DNA of 8,439 bases from an uncultured Prevotella sp. (GTDB lineage Bacteria; Bacteroidota; Bacteroidia; Bacteroidales; Bacteroidaceae), in assembly GCA_938023885.1 (NCBI GenBank), contig CALJCU010000439.1:1-8439 (forward strand), in the 5' to 3' direction. The translations under genes and the position numbers were made by a program. Of the stretch, positions 1-7,006 are shown one piece after another; the stretch's first letter is position 1, and each line of letters starts with the position of its first letter. The notes under the pieces are model-generated. The model was given only the letters and a program-made list of their open reading frames with translations. It did not search any database and was not told the origin of the DNA.

Positions 1-1
1 C

Positions 2-640
2 CGCCCGCCGATGCGCACCATGGGTGAAACCCGTCTGTGGTACAGTTTGTTGTTGCCGCTTGCAGGTGTCTTCGTCTATGTACGCTGGAAATACAAATGG
101 ATATTGTCGTTCACATCCATCCTTGCGACAGTTTTCGTCTTCATCAACATCCTCAGGCCTGAGATACACAGCAAGAACCTCATGCCGGCCTTGCAAAGTC
201 CCTGGTTTGCACCACATGTCATCGTCTACATGCTTGCCTATGCCATGATGGGAGCAGCCTTTGTCGTTGCTGTCTATCTGTTGTTCATAAAAAAGAAGCA
301 AGGAAGCAACGGCATCGACAATAACAACGAGATGCTGATGATTGACAATATGGTAATCGTCAGTTATGCTTTTCTCACTCTCGGCATGCTCATGGGAGCC
401 CTATGGGCTAAGACAGCATGGGGACATTACTGGAGTTGGGATCCCAAGGAGACATGGGCTGCCATCACCTGGTTCTCCTATCTCGCCTACATCCATTACC
501 GCCTGTCGAAGACAGCACAGAGACGTACGGCTCTCTGGATGGTCATCGCCACGTTCTGTCTGCTGCAGATGTGTTGGTGGGGTGTCAATTATCTGCCCTC
601 TGCACAAGGAGCAAGCGTACATACCTATAGCATGCAGTGA
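2..640 (+). CDS. ccsA: Cytochrome c assembly protein CcsA, C-terminal part (5' end outside window)
   Basis: This is the C-terminal 212 residues of a CcsA/CcmF-superfamily heme handling protein of the System II cytochrome c maturation pathway, a multi-pass inner membrane protein that presents heme to apocytochromes outside the membrane. The frame is open to the window edge and upstream of the first ATG (position 11) reads Arg-Pro-Pro, so the gene starts outside the window. The signature WWD motif is visible as WGHYWSWDPKETW (about 419-457). It is flanked by two candidate external heme-ligand histidines, one in PWFAPHV (about 203-223) and one in the final VHTYS (about 617-631). Several hydrophobic membrane spans are evident. 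In Bacteroidetes this domain is often fused behind a ResB domain and sits near nrfHA, but neither can be seen here. Apart from the missing 5' part it looks intact, and family assignment is firm. Confidence 0.93.
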   Translation, partial: RPPMRTMGETRLWYSLLLPLAGVFVYVRWKYKWILSFTSILATVFVFINILRPEIHSKNLMPALQSPWFAPHVIVYMLAYAMMGAAFVVAVYLLFIKKKQGSNGIDNNNEMLMIDNMVIVSYAFLTLGMLMGALWAKTAWGHYWSWDPKETWAAITWFSYLAYIHYRLSKTAQRRTALWMVIATFCLLQMCWWGVNYLPSAQGASVHTYSMQ

Positions 641-659
641 ACAAGCACTACATCCTATG

Positions 660-975
660 GAAGAAGTGAAGATCTCTTCCTTGGTCAGTTCCGCACTTGT
701 ATGGTGCTCACAGACACGGGCGTGACGGAGATAAGGTCGAGATGTATATAGCGACTGGCGGCGTGAAAGATCTGCCTTGAAATTGTCTATTTCCAGCATG
801 GAGGAGCCCGCATAGGCTACGTTCAGGTCGGGATAGCTGTCGTAGATATTTTTCAGCACGACAGCCCAATCGGGATGAGTGATCTTTCTGCACCTCGTGA
901 TCCACGTATGCCTATCAGCCTTGATTTCCAGTTAATCCTGTCATGCAGGAATCGCATGAACCGCATATCAGTCAT
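660..975 (-). pseudogene. Decayed AAA-type ATPase (AAA_14/DUF4143-like), internally deleted
   Basis: Two minus-strand reading frames together resemble a Bacteroidales ATPase of the AAA_14/DUF4143 kind. From about 975 down to 892 the frame reads RFLHDRINWKSRLIGIRGSRG, which resembles the N-terminus up to the Walker A loop. The expected GKT is absent and replaced by AERS. From about 886 down, in another frame, comes THPDWAVVLKNIYDSYPDL, then AYAGSSMLEIDN and ADLSRRQSLYT, matching the region just after Walker B, including the sensor-like GSS and the ADLSRR motif. The join at about 884-892 implies loss of everything from the Walker A lysine through Walker B, with a frame change. After LYT a second, shorter loss seems to remove the usual HGLSFRE stretch; similarity fades after TKEEIF (near 665). 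No C-terminal half remains. The family match comes from recalled motifs, and the outer boundaries are approximate. Confidence 0.75.
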
Positions 976-995
976 GAATACTGCCAAAAGCGTTA

Positions 996-1083
996 AACCA
1001 CAATCGTAACTCGATCCAAGCGTAATCGCAACTCGATCCAACCATAATTGTAATGCGATGTAACCCTAGTCGCACTACGAGGG
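996..1083. repeat. Four imperfect 22-bp tandem repeats
   Basis: Four consecutive 22-bp units lie at 996-1017, 1018-1039, 1040-1061 and 1062-1083. Each starts with AA and carries an inverted-repeat core at the same phase: ATCG-TAACT-CGAT, ATCG-CAACT-CGAT, ATTG-TAATG-CGAT and GTCG-CACTA-CGAG. The first two units are nearly identical, and the last two diverge while keeping the phase and the CGA arm. The array sits between the decayed ATPase and the promoter of the mechanosensitive channel gene, ending about 40 bp before the -33 element. It does not code. It could be an array of protein-binding sites spaced by about two helical turns, or a relic of a dispersed genomic repeat. Confidence 0.75.
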
Positions 1084-1122
1084 AATTTTTAACACCACTC
1101 TTTGCGCTGCAACGGAAAAACG

Positions 1123-1154
1123 TTTGGTATTTTGAGGTAAAATCCTTAACTTTG
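1123..1154 (+). promoter_or_regulatory. Bacteroidetes-type promoter for the mechanosensitive channel gene
   Basis: A TTTG element (1123-1126) is followed after 20 bp by TAACTTTG (1147-1154), which matches the Bacteroidetes -33 TTTG and -7 TAnnTTTG consensus with accepted spacing. Transcription would begin around 1160, leaving a short leader of about 15 nt that is A/T-rich and has no Shine-Dalgarno sequence, as usual in this phylum. A second TTTG at 1131-1134 is too close to the -7 box to serve. No similar site was found before the next three genes, so this may drive the whole cluster. Confidence 0.7.
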
Positions 1155-1174
1155 CATCATATAAAACTCAAATT

Positions 1175-3700
1175 ATGCACAGGTCATTTCTCATTATCAT
1201 ACTTCTGTCTCTGCTTTTCGTGTCGCCCTCCCGCGCCGTGCTCAAGGAGCGCAATATCGGAGGAACGCTCAAGATGCTCCGTATCGAACTAACCCATTAT
1301 CACAACAAGCTTGAAAAACAGTCGGGAGCTGAGAAAGAGCGTCAGCAGCAGGTAATGATCAACCTTATCAACAACATGCAGCGCAGTCAGCAGAACGCTA
1401 TCATGCTCTATTCGCAGAAGAGCGGCAACGTATTTGACCTCACCTATGCCTGCCATGAGGCTACAGAGCAGTATCGTGACTTCCGCCAGACAGTAGGGCC
1501 GTTCCGCGAATATGTCAATGAGGCAAACACAGAAATTGCTCGTTACGACAGTCTGATAACAGACCTCAGTTCGATGTACACGGAAACGCTGACGCCACAG
1601 GAGAAGATTGACCGCGACGTATGTCTGACCTTGGCCGTAAGCATCCGGCGTACGCTCAACTATAATAAACAGCAAAACCAGCAATACATTGATATCTACC
1701 GTCGTACGGACACACGTCTTCGCGGGCTTAACGACTATGCTAACCACCGTTATGCCGAGATACAAGCCAGCATCTTCTCCAACGACGGAACAAACTTCTT
1801 CACAATTCTGCATAACCTGCGACAGCAGGTCAAACAGACCTCAGAGAACGTGGCAGAGAAATACAAGCCCGTCAAGCAGTACGACTCCGACTGGGACAGC
1901 CGCATCATCCTTGTACTCTTAGCCACCATCATCTTCTACGGCATCATCGCAGCGGCTGTCTCATATATCATCATTGGCTTCATCGTAACGAGGCTCATGA
2001 AGAAGAACAAAGCCGACTTCATCCTCCACTGGCTCTTCGGTTCGGAAAGTGGAGAGAAGGCTAAGGAGGACTTCAAGGCAAAGCGTTTCTGTATCATCCT
2101 TGCCGCTACAGTGACTACCTTTGCAGCCGTGCTCGGTATTATCAAAGCGACCATTGAACAGAACTTCCTTACAATGGCTTCCGGACTGCTTGTGGAATAT
2201 GCATGGCTGATGGCCGTCATCCTCCTGTCATTGCTTATCAGGCTCAATGATACACAGATCCGCCATGGATTCCGCATCTATTCTCCTATTATGGCGATGT
2301 GCTTCATCGTCATCTTTTTCCGTATCATCCTTATTCCCAATGATCTGACGAACCTTGTCATGCCACCCATTCTGCTTGCAGCTACAGTGTGGCAATGGCT
2401 CACGCTCCGGCATAACGCCAAGGCACTGCCTGCCTCTGACTCTTTCTATGCCTGGGTGTCGTTCTTCGTCTTCATAGCCAGTGATATCGCATCAATGAGC
2501 GGCTACACACTCTTCTCTGTCGAGATGCTCATCTGGTGGACGATGCAGCTCACATGTATCCTGACCATCACGTGTGTCTCTGACCTGCTCCGGCAATACG
2601 GCCGCAATCCCAAGCGTAAGTATTTTGACGACGACACGCCCGTGAGCCGCACATGGCTCTTCCGGCTCATCTATACCGCTGTCCTGCCTATCCTGGGCAC
2701 TCTGTCGATTCTTATCAGTATCTACTGGGCTGCTGACGTGTTCAACCTCAGTGACACCTCACTCCAACTTTTCAATCGTCCTCTCATCCACACGACGAAG
2801 ATCACATTCAGTATCACGCAAGCCGTCCAGGCTGCCGTACTCTTCTTCATTGCCAAATATGTCAACCATGTATCGCTCCATACGCTCCACTATCAGCTCA
2901 TGCTGCGTGAGGAGCGGAAAGCCAAGGCGGAGAACAGAAAAATGGTGGCACAAAACGTGGAAAGCCGTACGGCAATCTGGCGTAACCTCATTCAGGTCGT
3001 CATCTGGGGCACATGGCTGCTTGTCACGCTTACGATCTTCCACATCGACAACTCGTGGATTGTGGCTATCTCGGCAGGTCTCTCTACCGGTATCGGTTTC
3101 GCTATGAAGGACATTCTTGAGAATCTCTACTATGGCATCTCACTCATGGCCGGACGTATCAAGGTCGGAGACTACATTTCCATCGATGGTACCAAAGGCA
3201 CGGTAAGCAATATCAGTTATACTTCCACGACTCTGGAGGCCATCGACGGATCTGTCATCGCCTTCCAGAACTCGCAACTCTTCTCAAAGAACTACAAAAA
3301 CCTCACGCGTAACCATGGCAACGTGCTCTCCATCATTCCTGTAGGCGTGGCTTATGGCTCGAAGGTACCAGAAGTGAAAAAGACAATCGACGAAGCCGTA
3401 GCTAAACTCAATAGGACGGGCTACATCAAGTATCTCAAAACGGTCTTCACGGGCTTCGGCGACAACTCCATCGACTTCAAGATTCTCGTGTGGGTTGACT
3501 CCCGTAAGCAGATCTACGCTGAGGGTGACATCATGGAGGCCGTCTACAATGCACTCAACGACAAAGAGATTGAGATTCCTTATCCGCAGCGCGACATCCA
3601 CATCGTCTCCGATACCGCGCACATGGTTCACCCTAATGCGCCCAAGGTGCAGCACGCTGATTCGGAGGAGGAAGCAGAAAAGATAATCAGAGGAAATTAA
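1175..3700 (+). CDS. Large MscS-family mechanosensitive ion channel with periplasmic N-terminal region
   Basis: This 841-residue channel likely relieves membrane tension during osmotic downshift in the inner membrane. Residues 1-21 form a signal peptide (hydrophobic core, SRA at the predicted cut). Residues 22-240 are polar, glutamine-rich and probably helical or coiled coil, and would lie in the periplasm. Membrane spans follow at about 243-275, 304-324, 334-355, 368-387, 391-408, 424-446, 450-470, 494-519 and 545-563. The conserved MscS unit begins near residue 600: pore-helix-like segment AISAGLSTGIGFAMKDILEN (631-650), then the beta domain with GRIKVGDYI and GTKGTV, then the alpha-beta domain to about 812. 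The last 30 residues are acidic. The length and extra spans resemble MscK/MscM-type large channels rather than the small E. coli MscS (286 residues), though the periplasmic part is not recognisable as theirs. The ATG at 1175 is chosen because the signal peptide starts there and the promoter lies just upstream. Confidence 0.92.
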   Translation: MHRSFLIIILLSLLFVSPSRAVLKERNIGGTLKMLRIELTHYHNKLEKQSGAEKERQQQVMINLINNMQRSQQNAIMLYSQKSGNVFDLTYACHEATEQYRDFRQTVGPFREYVNEANTEIARYDSLITDLSSMYTETLTPQEKIDRDVCLTLAVSIRRTLNYNKQQNQQYIDIYRRTDTRLRGLNDYANHRYAEIQASIFSNDGTNFFTILHNLRQQVKQTSENVAEKYKPVKQYDSDWDSRIILVLLATIIFYGIIAAAVSYIIIGFIVTRLMKKNKADFILHWLFGSESGEKAKEDFKAKRFCIILAATVTTFAAVLGIIKATIEQNFLTMASGLLVEYAWLMAVILLSLLIRLNDTQIRHGFRIYSPIMAMCFIVIFFRIILIPNDLTNLVMPPILLAATVWQWLTLRHNAKALPASDSFYAWVSFFVFIASDIASMSGYTLFSVEMLIWWTMQLTCILTITCVSDLLRQYGRNPKRKYFDDDTPVSRTWLFRLIYTAVLPILGTLSILISIYWAADVFNLSDTSLQLFNRPLIHTTKITFSITQAVQAAVLFFIAKYVNHVSLHTLHYQLMLREERKAKAENRKMVAQNVESRTAIWRNLIQVVIWGTWLLVTLTIFHIDNSWIVAISAGLSTGIGFAMKDILENLYYGISLMAGRIKVGDYISIDGTKGTVSNISYTSTTLEAIDGSVIAFQNSQLFSKNYKNLTRNHGNVLSIIPVGVAYGSKVPEVKKTIDEAVAKLNRTGYIKYLKTVFTGFGDNSIDFKILVWVDSRKQIYAEGDIMEAVYNALNDKEIEIPYPQRDIHIVSDTAHMVHPNAPKVQHADSEEEAEKIIRGN

Positions 3701-3782
3701 CCGCCAAGGCCGTAAGGCCCCTCCGTGAACTCCGTAACTGAACATGCTCTACAGCTCAAAACACTTTGCGGCTCTGCGTGAA
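3701..3782. repeat. Repeat-like spacer with CTCCGTGAA-type 9-mers
   Basis: The gap between the channel gene and kdsA is compositionally odd. CTCCGTGAA (3721-3729) is directly followed by CTCCGTAAC (3730-3738). Related words CTTTGCGG (3764-3771) and CTCTGCGTGAA (3772-3782) follow 25 bp later. Such short CTCYGYG-type strings recur as dispersed intergenic repeats in several bacterial genomes, and this looks like one degenerate copy. A small hairpin, GGCC-GTAA-GGCC (3708-3719), has a GNRA loop but only four pairs and no T tract, so it is not a convincing terminator. No promoter consensus is seen here. Confidence 0.45.
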
Positions 3783-3799
3783 GAAAACAAGTCTAGAAT

Positions 3800-4564
3800 A
3801 TGTCATCAAACAAAATAAAACTCATTGCCGGACCGTGTGTCATTGAATCGGCTGAACTCCTGGATAGCGTTGCTCAGGAACTCGTCCGCATCAACCGCAA
3901 GCTCGGCACCGACATCATCTTCAAGGCCAGTTTCGACAAAGCTAACCGCACGAGTCTCCACTCGTTTCGTGGTCCCGGCATCGACAAAGGCCTGCAGATG
4001 CTCGCTGACGTGAAGGCAAAATATGGCTTGCGTCTCACTACCGACATCCATGAGGCCTGGCAGGCTGCACCCGCTGGTGAGGTCGTGGATATACTTCAAA
4101 TACCTGCTTTTCTCTGCCGTCAGACGGATTTACTCGTAGCAGCTGCTAAGACGGGTAAGATAGTCAATATCAAGAAAGCTCAGTTTCTCTCAGGCAAAGA
4201 CATGCGCTATCCCTTTGAGAAAGCCATGGACTGCGGGGCTCACGAGGTGTGGCTCACGGAGCGCGGCAACTGCTTCGGCTACAACAACCTCGTTGTTGAC
4301 TTCCGCAATATTCCTGACATGAAAGAGATAACACCAACTGTCATCATGGACTGTACCCACAGCGTGCAGCGCCCCTCAGCAGGAGAAGGCAAGACCGTGG
4401 GAGACCGCCGCTTCGTGCCGTCTATGGCACTTGCTGCGAAGGCTTTCGGTGCCACAGGGTACTTCTTTGAGGTCCACCCCGATCCCGACAAAGGCCTGTC
4501 CGATGCCGCCAACATGCTGGAGCTCAACAAACTTGAGCCACTTATCAGGCAGCTTATCGACTAA
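3800..4564 (+). CDS. kdsA: 3-deoxy-8-phosphooctulonate (Kdo-8-P) synthase
   Basis: KdsA condenses phosphoenolpyruvate with D-arabinose-5-phosphate to give Kdo-8-phosphate, the committed step to the Kdo sugar of lipopolysaccharide, in the cytosol. The 254-residue protein is a complete, slightly short member of the DAHP synthase/KdsA TIM-barrel family. Visible signatures are IAGPCVIES (9-17), FKASFDKANRTS (41-52), LTERG (152-156), DCTHSVQRP (184-192) and FFEVHPDPDKGLSD (222-235). Cys13, His187, Glu224 and Asp235 match the four metal ligands of the Aquifex enzyme in identity and spacing, which puts this in the metal-dependent class. The metal-independent E. coli type has Asn at the Cys position. 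The gene lies 99 bp after the channel gene and 35 bp before kdsD, whose product supplies one of its substrates. No Shine-Dalgarno sequence precedes the ATG. Confidence 0.97.
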   Translation: MSSNKIKLIAGPCVIESAELLDSVAQELVRINRKLGTDIIFKASFDKANRTSLHSFRGPGIDKGLQMLADVKAKYGLRLTTDIHEAWQAAPAGEVVDILQIPAFLCRQTDLLVAAAKTGKIVNIKKAQFLSGKDMRYPFEKAMDCGAHEVWLTERGNCFGYNNLVVDFRNIPDMKEITPTVIMDCTHSVQRPSAGEGKTVGDRRFVPSMALAAKAFGATGYFFEVHPDPDKGLSDAANMLELNKLEPLIRQLID

Positions 4565-4599
4565 GATTCAATATTCTTCACTTTTTCATTCTTAAAATA

Positions 4600-5586
4600 A
4601 TGTCAACCAATAATACTCCTGAGGAAAGATTGAAACACTCTAATAGATATGGTGAGCAGTGTCTTCGTGATGAAGCCCAGGCCATCCTTGACATCATACC
4701 ACAGCTTGACGGGAATTTTGAGAAAGCAGTGTCACTGATGTACCACTGCCACGGCAAGGTCATTGTCACAGGCGTAGGGAAAAGTGGCAACATCGGCGCA
4801 AAGATTGCTGCGACACTCGCTTCCACCGGTACCCCCGCCTTCTTTATCAACCCGCTCGACGCCTATCACGGTGACCTCGGTGCCATGACCTCAGAGGATG
4901 TCGTACTCGCGATCAGTAACTCGGGACAGACGGATGAGCTTCTGCGTTTTATCCCTATCCTACTCCATATGCACGTTTCCATCATCGGCATGAGCAGCAA
5001 CCCGGAGTCGTTACTTGCCAAATACTCCACTGTTCACGTAAAGGTCTTTGTAAACCACGAGGCCTGCCCGCTGAACCTCGCTCCGACCAGTTCCACCACA
5101 GCTGCTTTAGCTATGGGCGATGCCTTAGCCGTAGCCCTTATGCAGGTAAGAGACTTTAAGCCGCGTGACTTCGCACAGTTCCACCCGGGAGGTGAGCTCG
5201 GTAAGCGACTCCTCACCACAGCGGAAGATATCATGCGCACCGATAATCTGCCTGTCATCTCGCAGGAGATGCATCTCGGTAAGGCGATCATCGAGGTATC
5301 GAGTGGGAAACTTGGTCTCGGTGTGGCTCTCAATGACGACAAGACCATTGCAGGAATCATCACCGACGGCGATATCCGCCGCACCATGGAGCGTTGGCAG
5401 GCTGAGTTCTTCGACCATACCGTTGCTGATATCATGACACGCGAGCCAAAGACGGTTCTTCCTGCAACGAAAGTTTCTGAGATTCAGCGCATCATGCACA
5501 AATATAAAATCCATTCCGTGCTCGTCTGTGATAAGGACCGGCACCTTCTGGGTATCGTCGACAGCTACGCAGCATCGATGCTGTAG
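4600..5586 (+). CDS. kdsD: Arabinose-5-phosphate isomerase (KpsF/GutQ family)
   Basis: This enzyme interconverts ribulose-5-phosphate and arabinose-5-phosphate, feeding the synthase encoded just upstream. It is 328 residues, the usual full length. The SIS sugar-isomerase domain spans about residues 38-190, with GVGKSGNIGAKIAATLASTG (58-77), HGDLG (90-94), SNSGQTDE (106-113), LAPTSSTTAA (160-169) and FHPGGELGKRLL (194-205). Lys61, Glu113, Glu154 and His195 correspond to the E. coli KdsD active-site residues Lys59, Glu111, Glu152 and His193 with a constant offset of two. Two CBS domains follow (about 210-267 and 274-328), a likely site of nucleotide or sugar-nucleotide feedback. The C-terminus, VDSYAASML, departs from the proteobacterial ending. 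The pairing with kdsA at 35 bp favours KdsD over the sugar-alcohol operon paralogue GutQ. Confidence 0.95.
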   Translation: MSTNNTPEERLKHSNRYGEQCLRDEAQAILDIIPQLDGNFEKAVSLMYHCHGKVIVTGVGKSGNIGAKIAATLASTGTPAFFINPLDAYHGDLGAMTSEDVVLAISNSGQTDELLRFIPILLHMHVSIIGMSSNPESLLAKYSTVHVKVFVNHEACPLNLAPTSSTTAALAMGDALAVALMQVRDFKPRDFAQFHPGGELGKRLLTTAEDIMRTDNLPVISQEMHLGKAIIEVSSGKLGLGVALNDDKTIAGIITDGDIRRTMERWQAEFFDHTVADIMTREPKTVLPATKVSEIQRIMHKYKIHSVLVCDKDRHLLGIVDSYAASML

Positions 5587-5639
5587 TTCGTAGACGACAC
5601 AGCATCCACAGCAGTGACGAAAAGCATAAAATATACTCC

Positions 5640-6908
5640 ATGAAACTTATCAACAGGATAATATTCGCTCTTTTCTTCTTTCTCCCTACCCTGTCACTGG
5701 CTCAAACCAGTGACTCCCTCATCGTGCACCACCTTGAGAAATGTGGTGTCACGTTCTCACACGACAACAGCGTGACACTGCTGATGACCGGGCAGGAAAA
5801 GTTTGATGACCTCTTCAAAGCCATCAGCGAAGCCCGTTCCTCGATCCACATGGAATACTTCAACTTCCGCAACGACTCCATCAACCGCGAACTCGTCACA
5901 CGGCTCGCCAAGAAAGCTAAAGAGGGTGTGGAGGTACGACTGCTCTTCGATGGCTTCGGAAACATCTCCAATAACAGTCCGATGCGTAAGCAGGATCTCA
6001 AGCGCATCCGTGAGGCCGGCATTGAGATCTATGAGTTCAACCCCGTGAAGTTTCCATGGATAGATGATATCTGGAGTCGTGACCACCGTAAGATCGTCGT
6101 CATCGATGGCCAGCTCGCTTACACCGGTGGCATGAATGTGGCCGATTATTACATCAAAGGTACGGAGAAAGTAGGCTCGTGGCATGACATGCACTGCCGC
6201 ATCCAAGGCACAGAGGTGAGCACGCTCCAGCGTATTTTCCTGAAGATGTGGAACAAAGTGACGAAGCAGCATATCAGTGGTGCCAAATATTTCCCGGCTG
6301 TGGGCACTGACAACTATTTCACAGGCCTGAAGCCGGATGTCTGCAGCAGTGCAGGACATAAGATGGTAGGCATCATCAACCGTGAGCCCCACACATCAAA
6401 TAAGATTATCCGTGAGTTTTACACCAACGCCATCCGTTATGCAAAAGACAGCATCAAGATTATCAATCCCTATTTCACGCTGAACCACAAGATAAAGAAA
6501 GCGCTGAAAGACGCGGCAAAGCGTGGCGTGAAGGTTGAGATCATGTTGTCCATCAAGAGCGACATTCCCTTGACCCCGGATTGTGGCTTTTACAATGCGA
6601 ATAAACTGATGAGGCATGGTTGCACCGTCTGGCTATACAAGCCGGGCTTCCATCATACAAAGATTATCATGGTCGACGGAAGGTTCTGCACCGTAGGATC
6701 GGCTAACCTCAACTCACGCAGTCTCTCGTGGGACTATGAGGAGAACGCTGTCATCATTGATCCCTGCACGACGGATGAGCTTTCCCATCTCTTTGACAGC
6801 GAAAAGAAAGATTGTTTCAAGCTCACTCCCCAGACCTGGAGCAAATGGCGCACATGCGGCGACAAGTTCCGCGGATGGTTCGCACATCTGCTGTCCCCGT
6901 TTCTCTGA
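5640..6908 (+). CDS. Exported phospholipase D/cardiolipin synthase-like protein
   Basis: This 422-residue protein carries two complete HKD catalytic motifs, His149-x-Lys151-x4-Asp156 followed by GQLAYTGGMN, and His339-x-Lys341-x4-Asp346 followed by GRFCTVGSANLNSRS. This is the arrangement of bacterial cardiolipin synthases, which join two phosphatidylglycerols or use other phosphatidyl donors. MEYFNFRND (71-79) and LLFDGFGN (101-108) are also typical of the Cls fold. Unlike classical ClsA, the N-terminus has no pair of membrane anchors. It has a Sec signal peptide with a probable cut at LA|Q (residues 20-22) and no lipobox cysteine, so the enzyme probably works in the periplasm or is exported. 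A hydrolytic phospholipase D or transphosphatidylase role cannot be excluded. The gene starts 53 bp after kdsD without its own visible promoter, so cotranscription with the Kdo genes is likely. Confidence 0.88.
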   Translation: MKLINRIIFALFFFLPTLSLAQTSDSLIVHHLEKCGVTFSHDNSVTLLMTGQEKFDDLFKAISEARSSIHMEYFNFRNDSINRELVTRLAKKAKEGVEVRLLFDGFGNISNNSPMRKQDLKRIREAGIEIYEFNPVKFPWIDDIWSRDHRKIVVIDGQLAYTGGMNVADYYIKGTEKVGSWHDMHCRIQGTEVSTLQRIFLKMWNKVTKQHISGAKYFPAVGTDNYFTGLKPDVCSSAGHKMVGIINREPHTSNKIIREFYTNAIRYAKDSIKIINPYFTLNHKIKKALKDAAKRGVKVEIMLSIKSDIPLTPDCGFYNANKLMRHGCTVWLYKPGFHHTKIIMVDGRFCTVGSANLNSRSLSWDYEENAVIIDPCTTDELSHLFDSEKKDCFKLTPQTWSKWRTCGDKFRGWFAHLLSPFL

Positions 6909-7006
6909 TCATCAGCCCCTGAAAATTACATTATAATATTTTTTATAACATTTAGTGTATTTAGGGCATCACCATAGGGGCGGGTCCTCACGGACAATAC
7001 CGGATA
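6909..7006. other. Convergent AT-rich intergenic gap
   Basis: This 98-bp gap separates two genes that converge. It contains small symmetric elements: TCAG-CCC-CTGA (6912-6922), two TTATAA hexamers around a T-rich core (6931-6936 and 6943-6948), and GTCC-TCAC-GGAC (6984-6995), which on the minus strand has a GNRA-type GTGA loop. One or more may end transcription from either side, but each stem has only four to six pairs and none has the classic GC-stem plus T-tract form, so no terminator is called. Confidence 0.4.

Noticed and set aside
641..725. Small ORF after the cytochrome assembly gene (plus strand)
   Set aside because: It is very short, has no leader signal or recognisable features, and overlaps the minus-strand ATPase remnant.
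401..859. 152-codon open frame on the minus strand as an intact gene
   Set aside because: Only its first part, to about 665, resembles a protein family, and that part is a fragment without N-terminus. The rest lies antisense to the cytochrome assembly gene and looks like chance coding.
996..1083. CRISPR array
   Set aside because: The 22-bp units are contiguous and diverged, with no unique spacers between constant repeats, and no cas genes are nearby.
1289..1813. Minus-strand open frame (174 codons)
   Set aside because: It is antisense to the N-terminal part of the channel gene, lacks recognisable motifs and has no promoter or leader of its own.
3708..3719. Rho-independent terminator after the channel gene
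   Set aside because: The GGCC-GTAA-GGCC hairpin has only four pairs and is followed by CCTCCG rather than a T tract.
5757..6392. Long minus-strand open frame (211 codons)
   Set aside because: It lies fully inside the PLD-family gene, which has complete catalytic motifs. The antisense translation shows no recognisable domain.
6984..6995. Terminator for the regulator gene
   Set aside because: GTCC-GTGA-GGAC on the minus strand has a four-pair stem and is followed by CCGCCCC, not by T residues.
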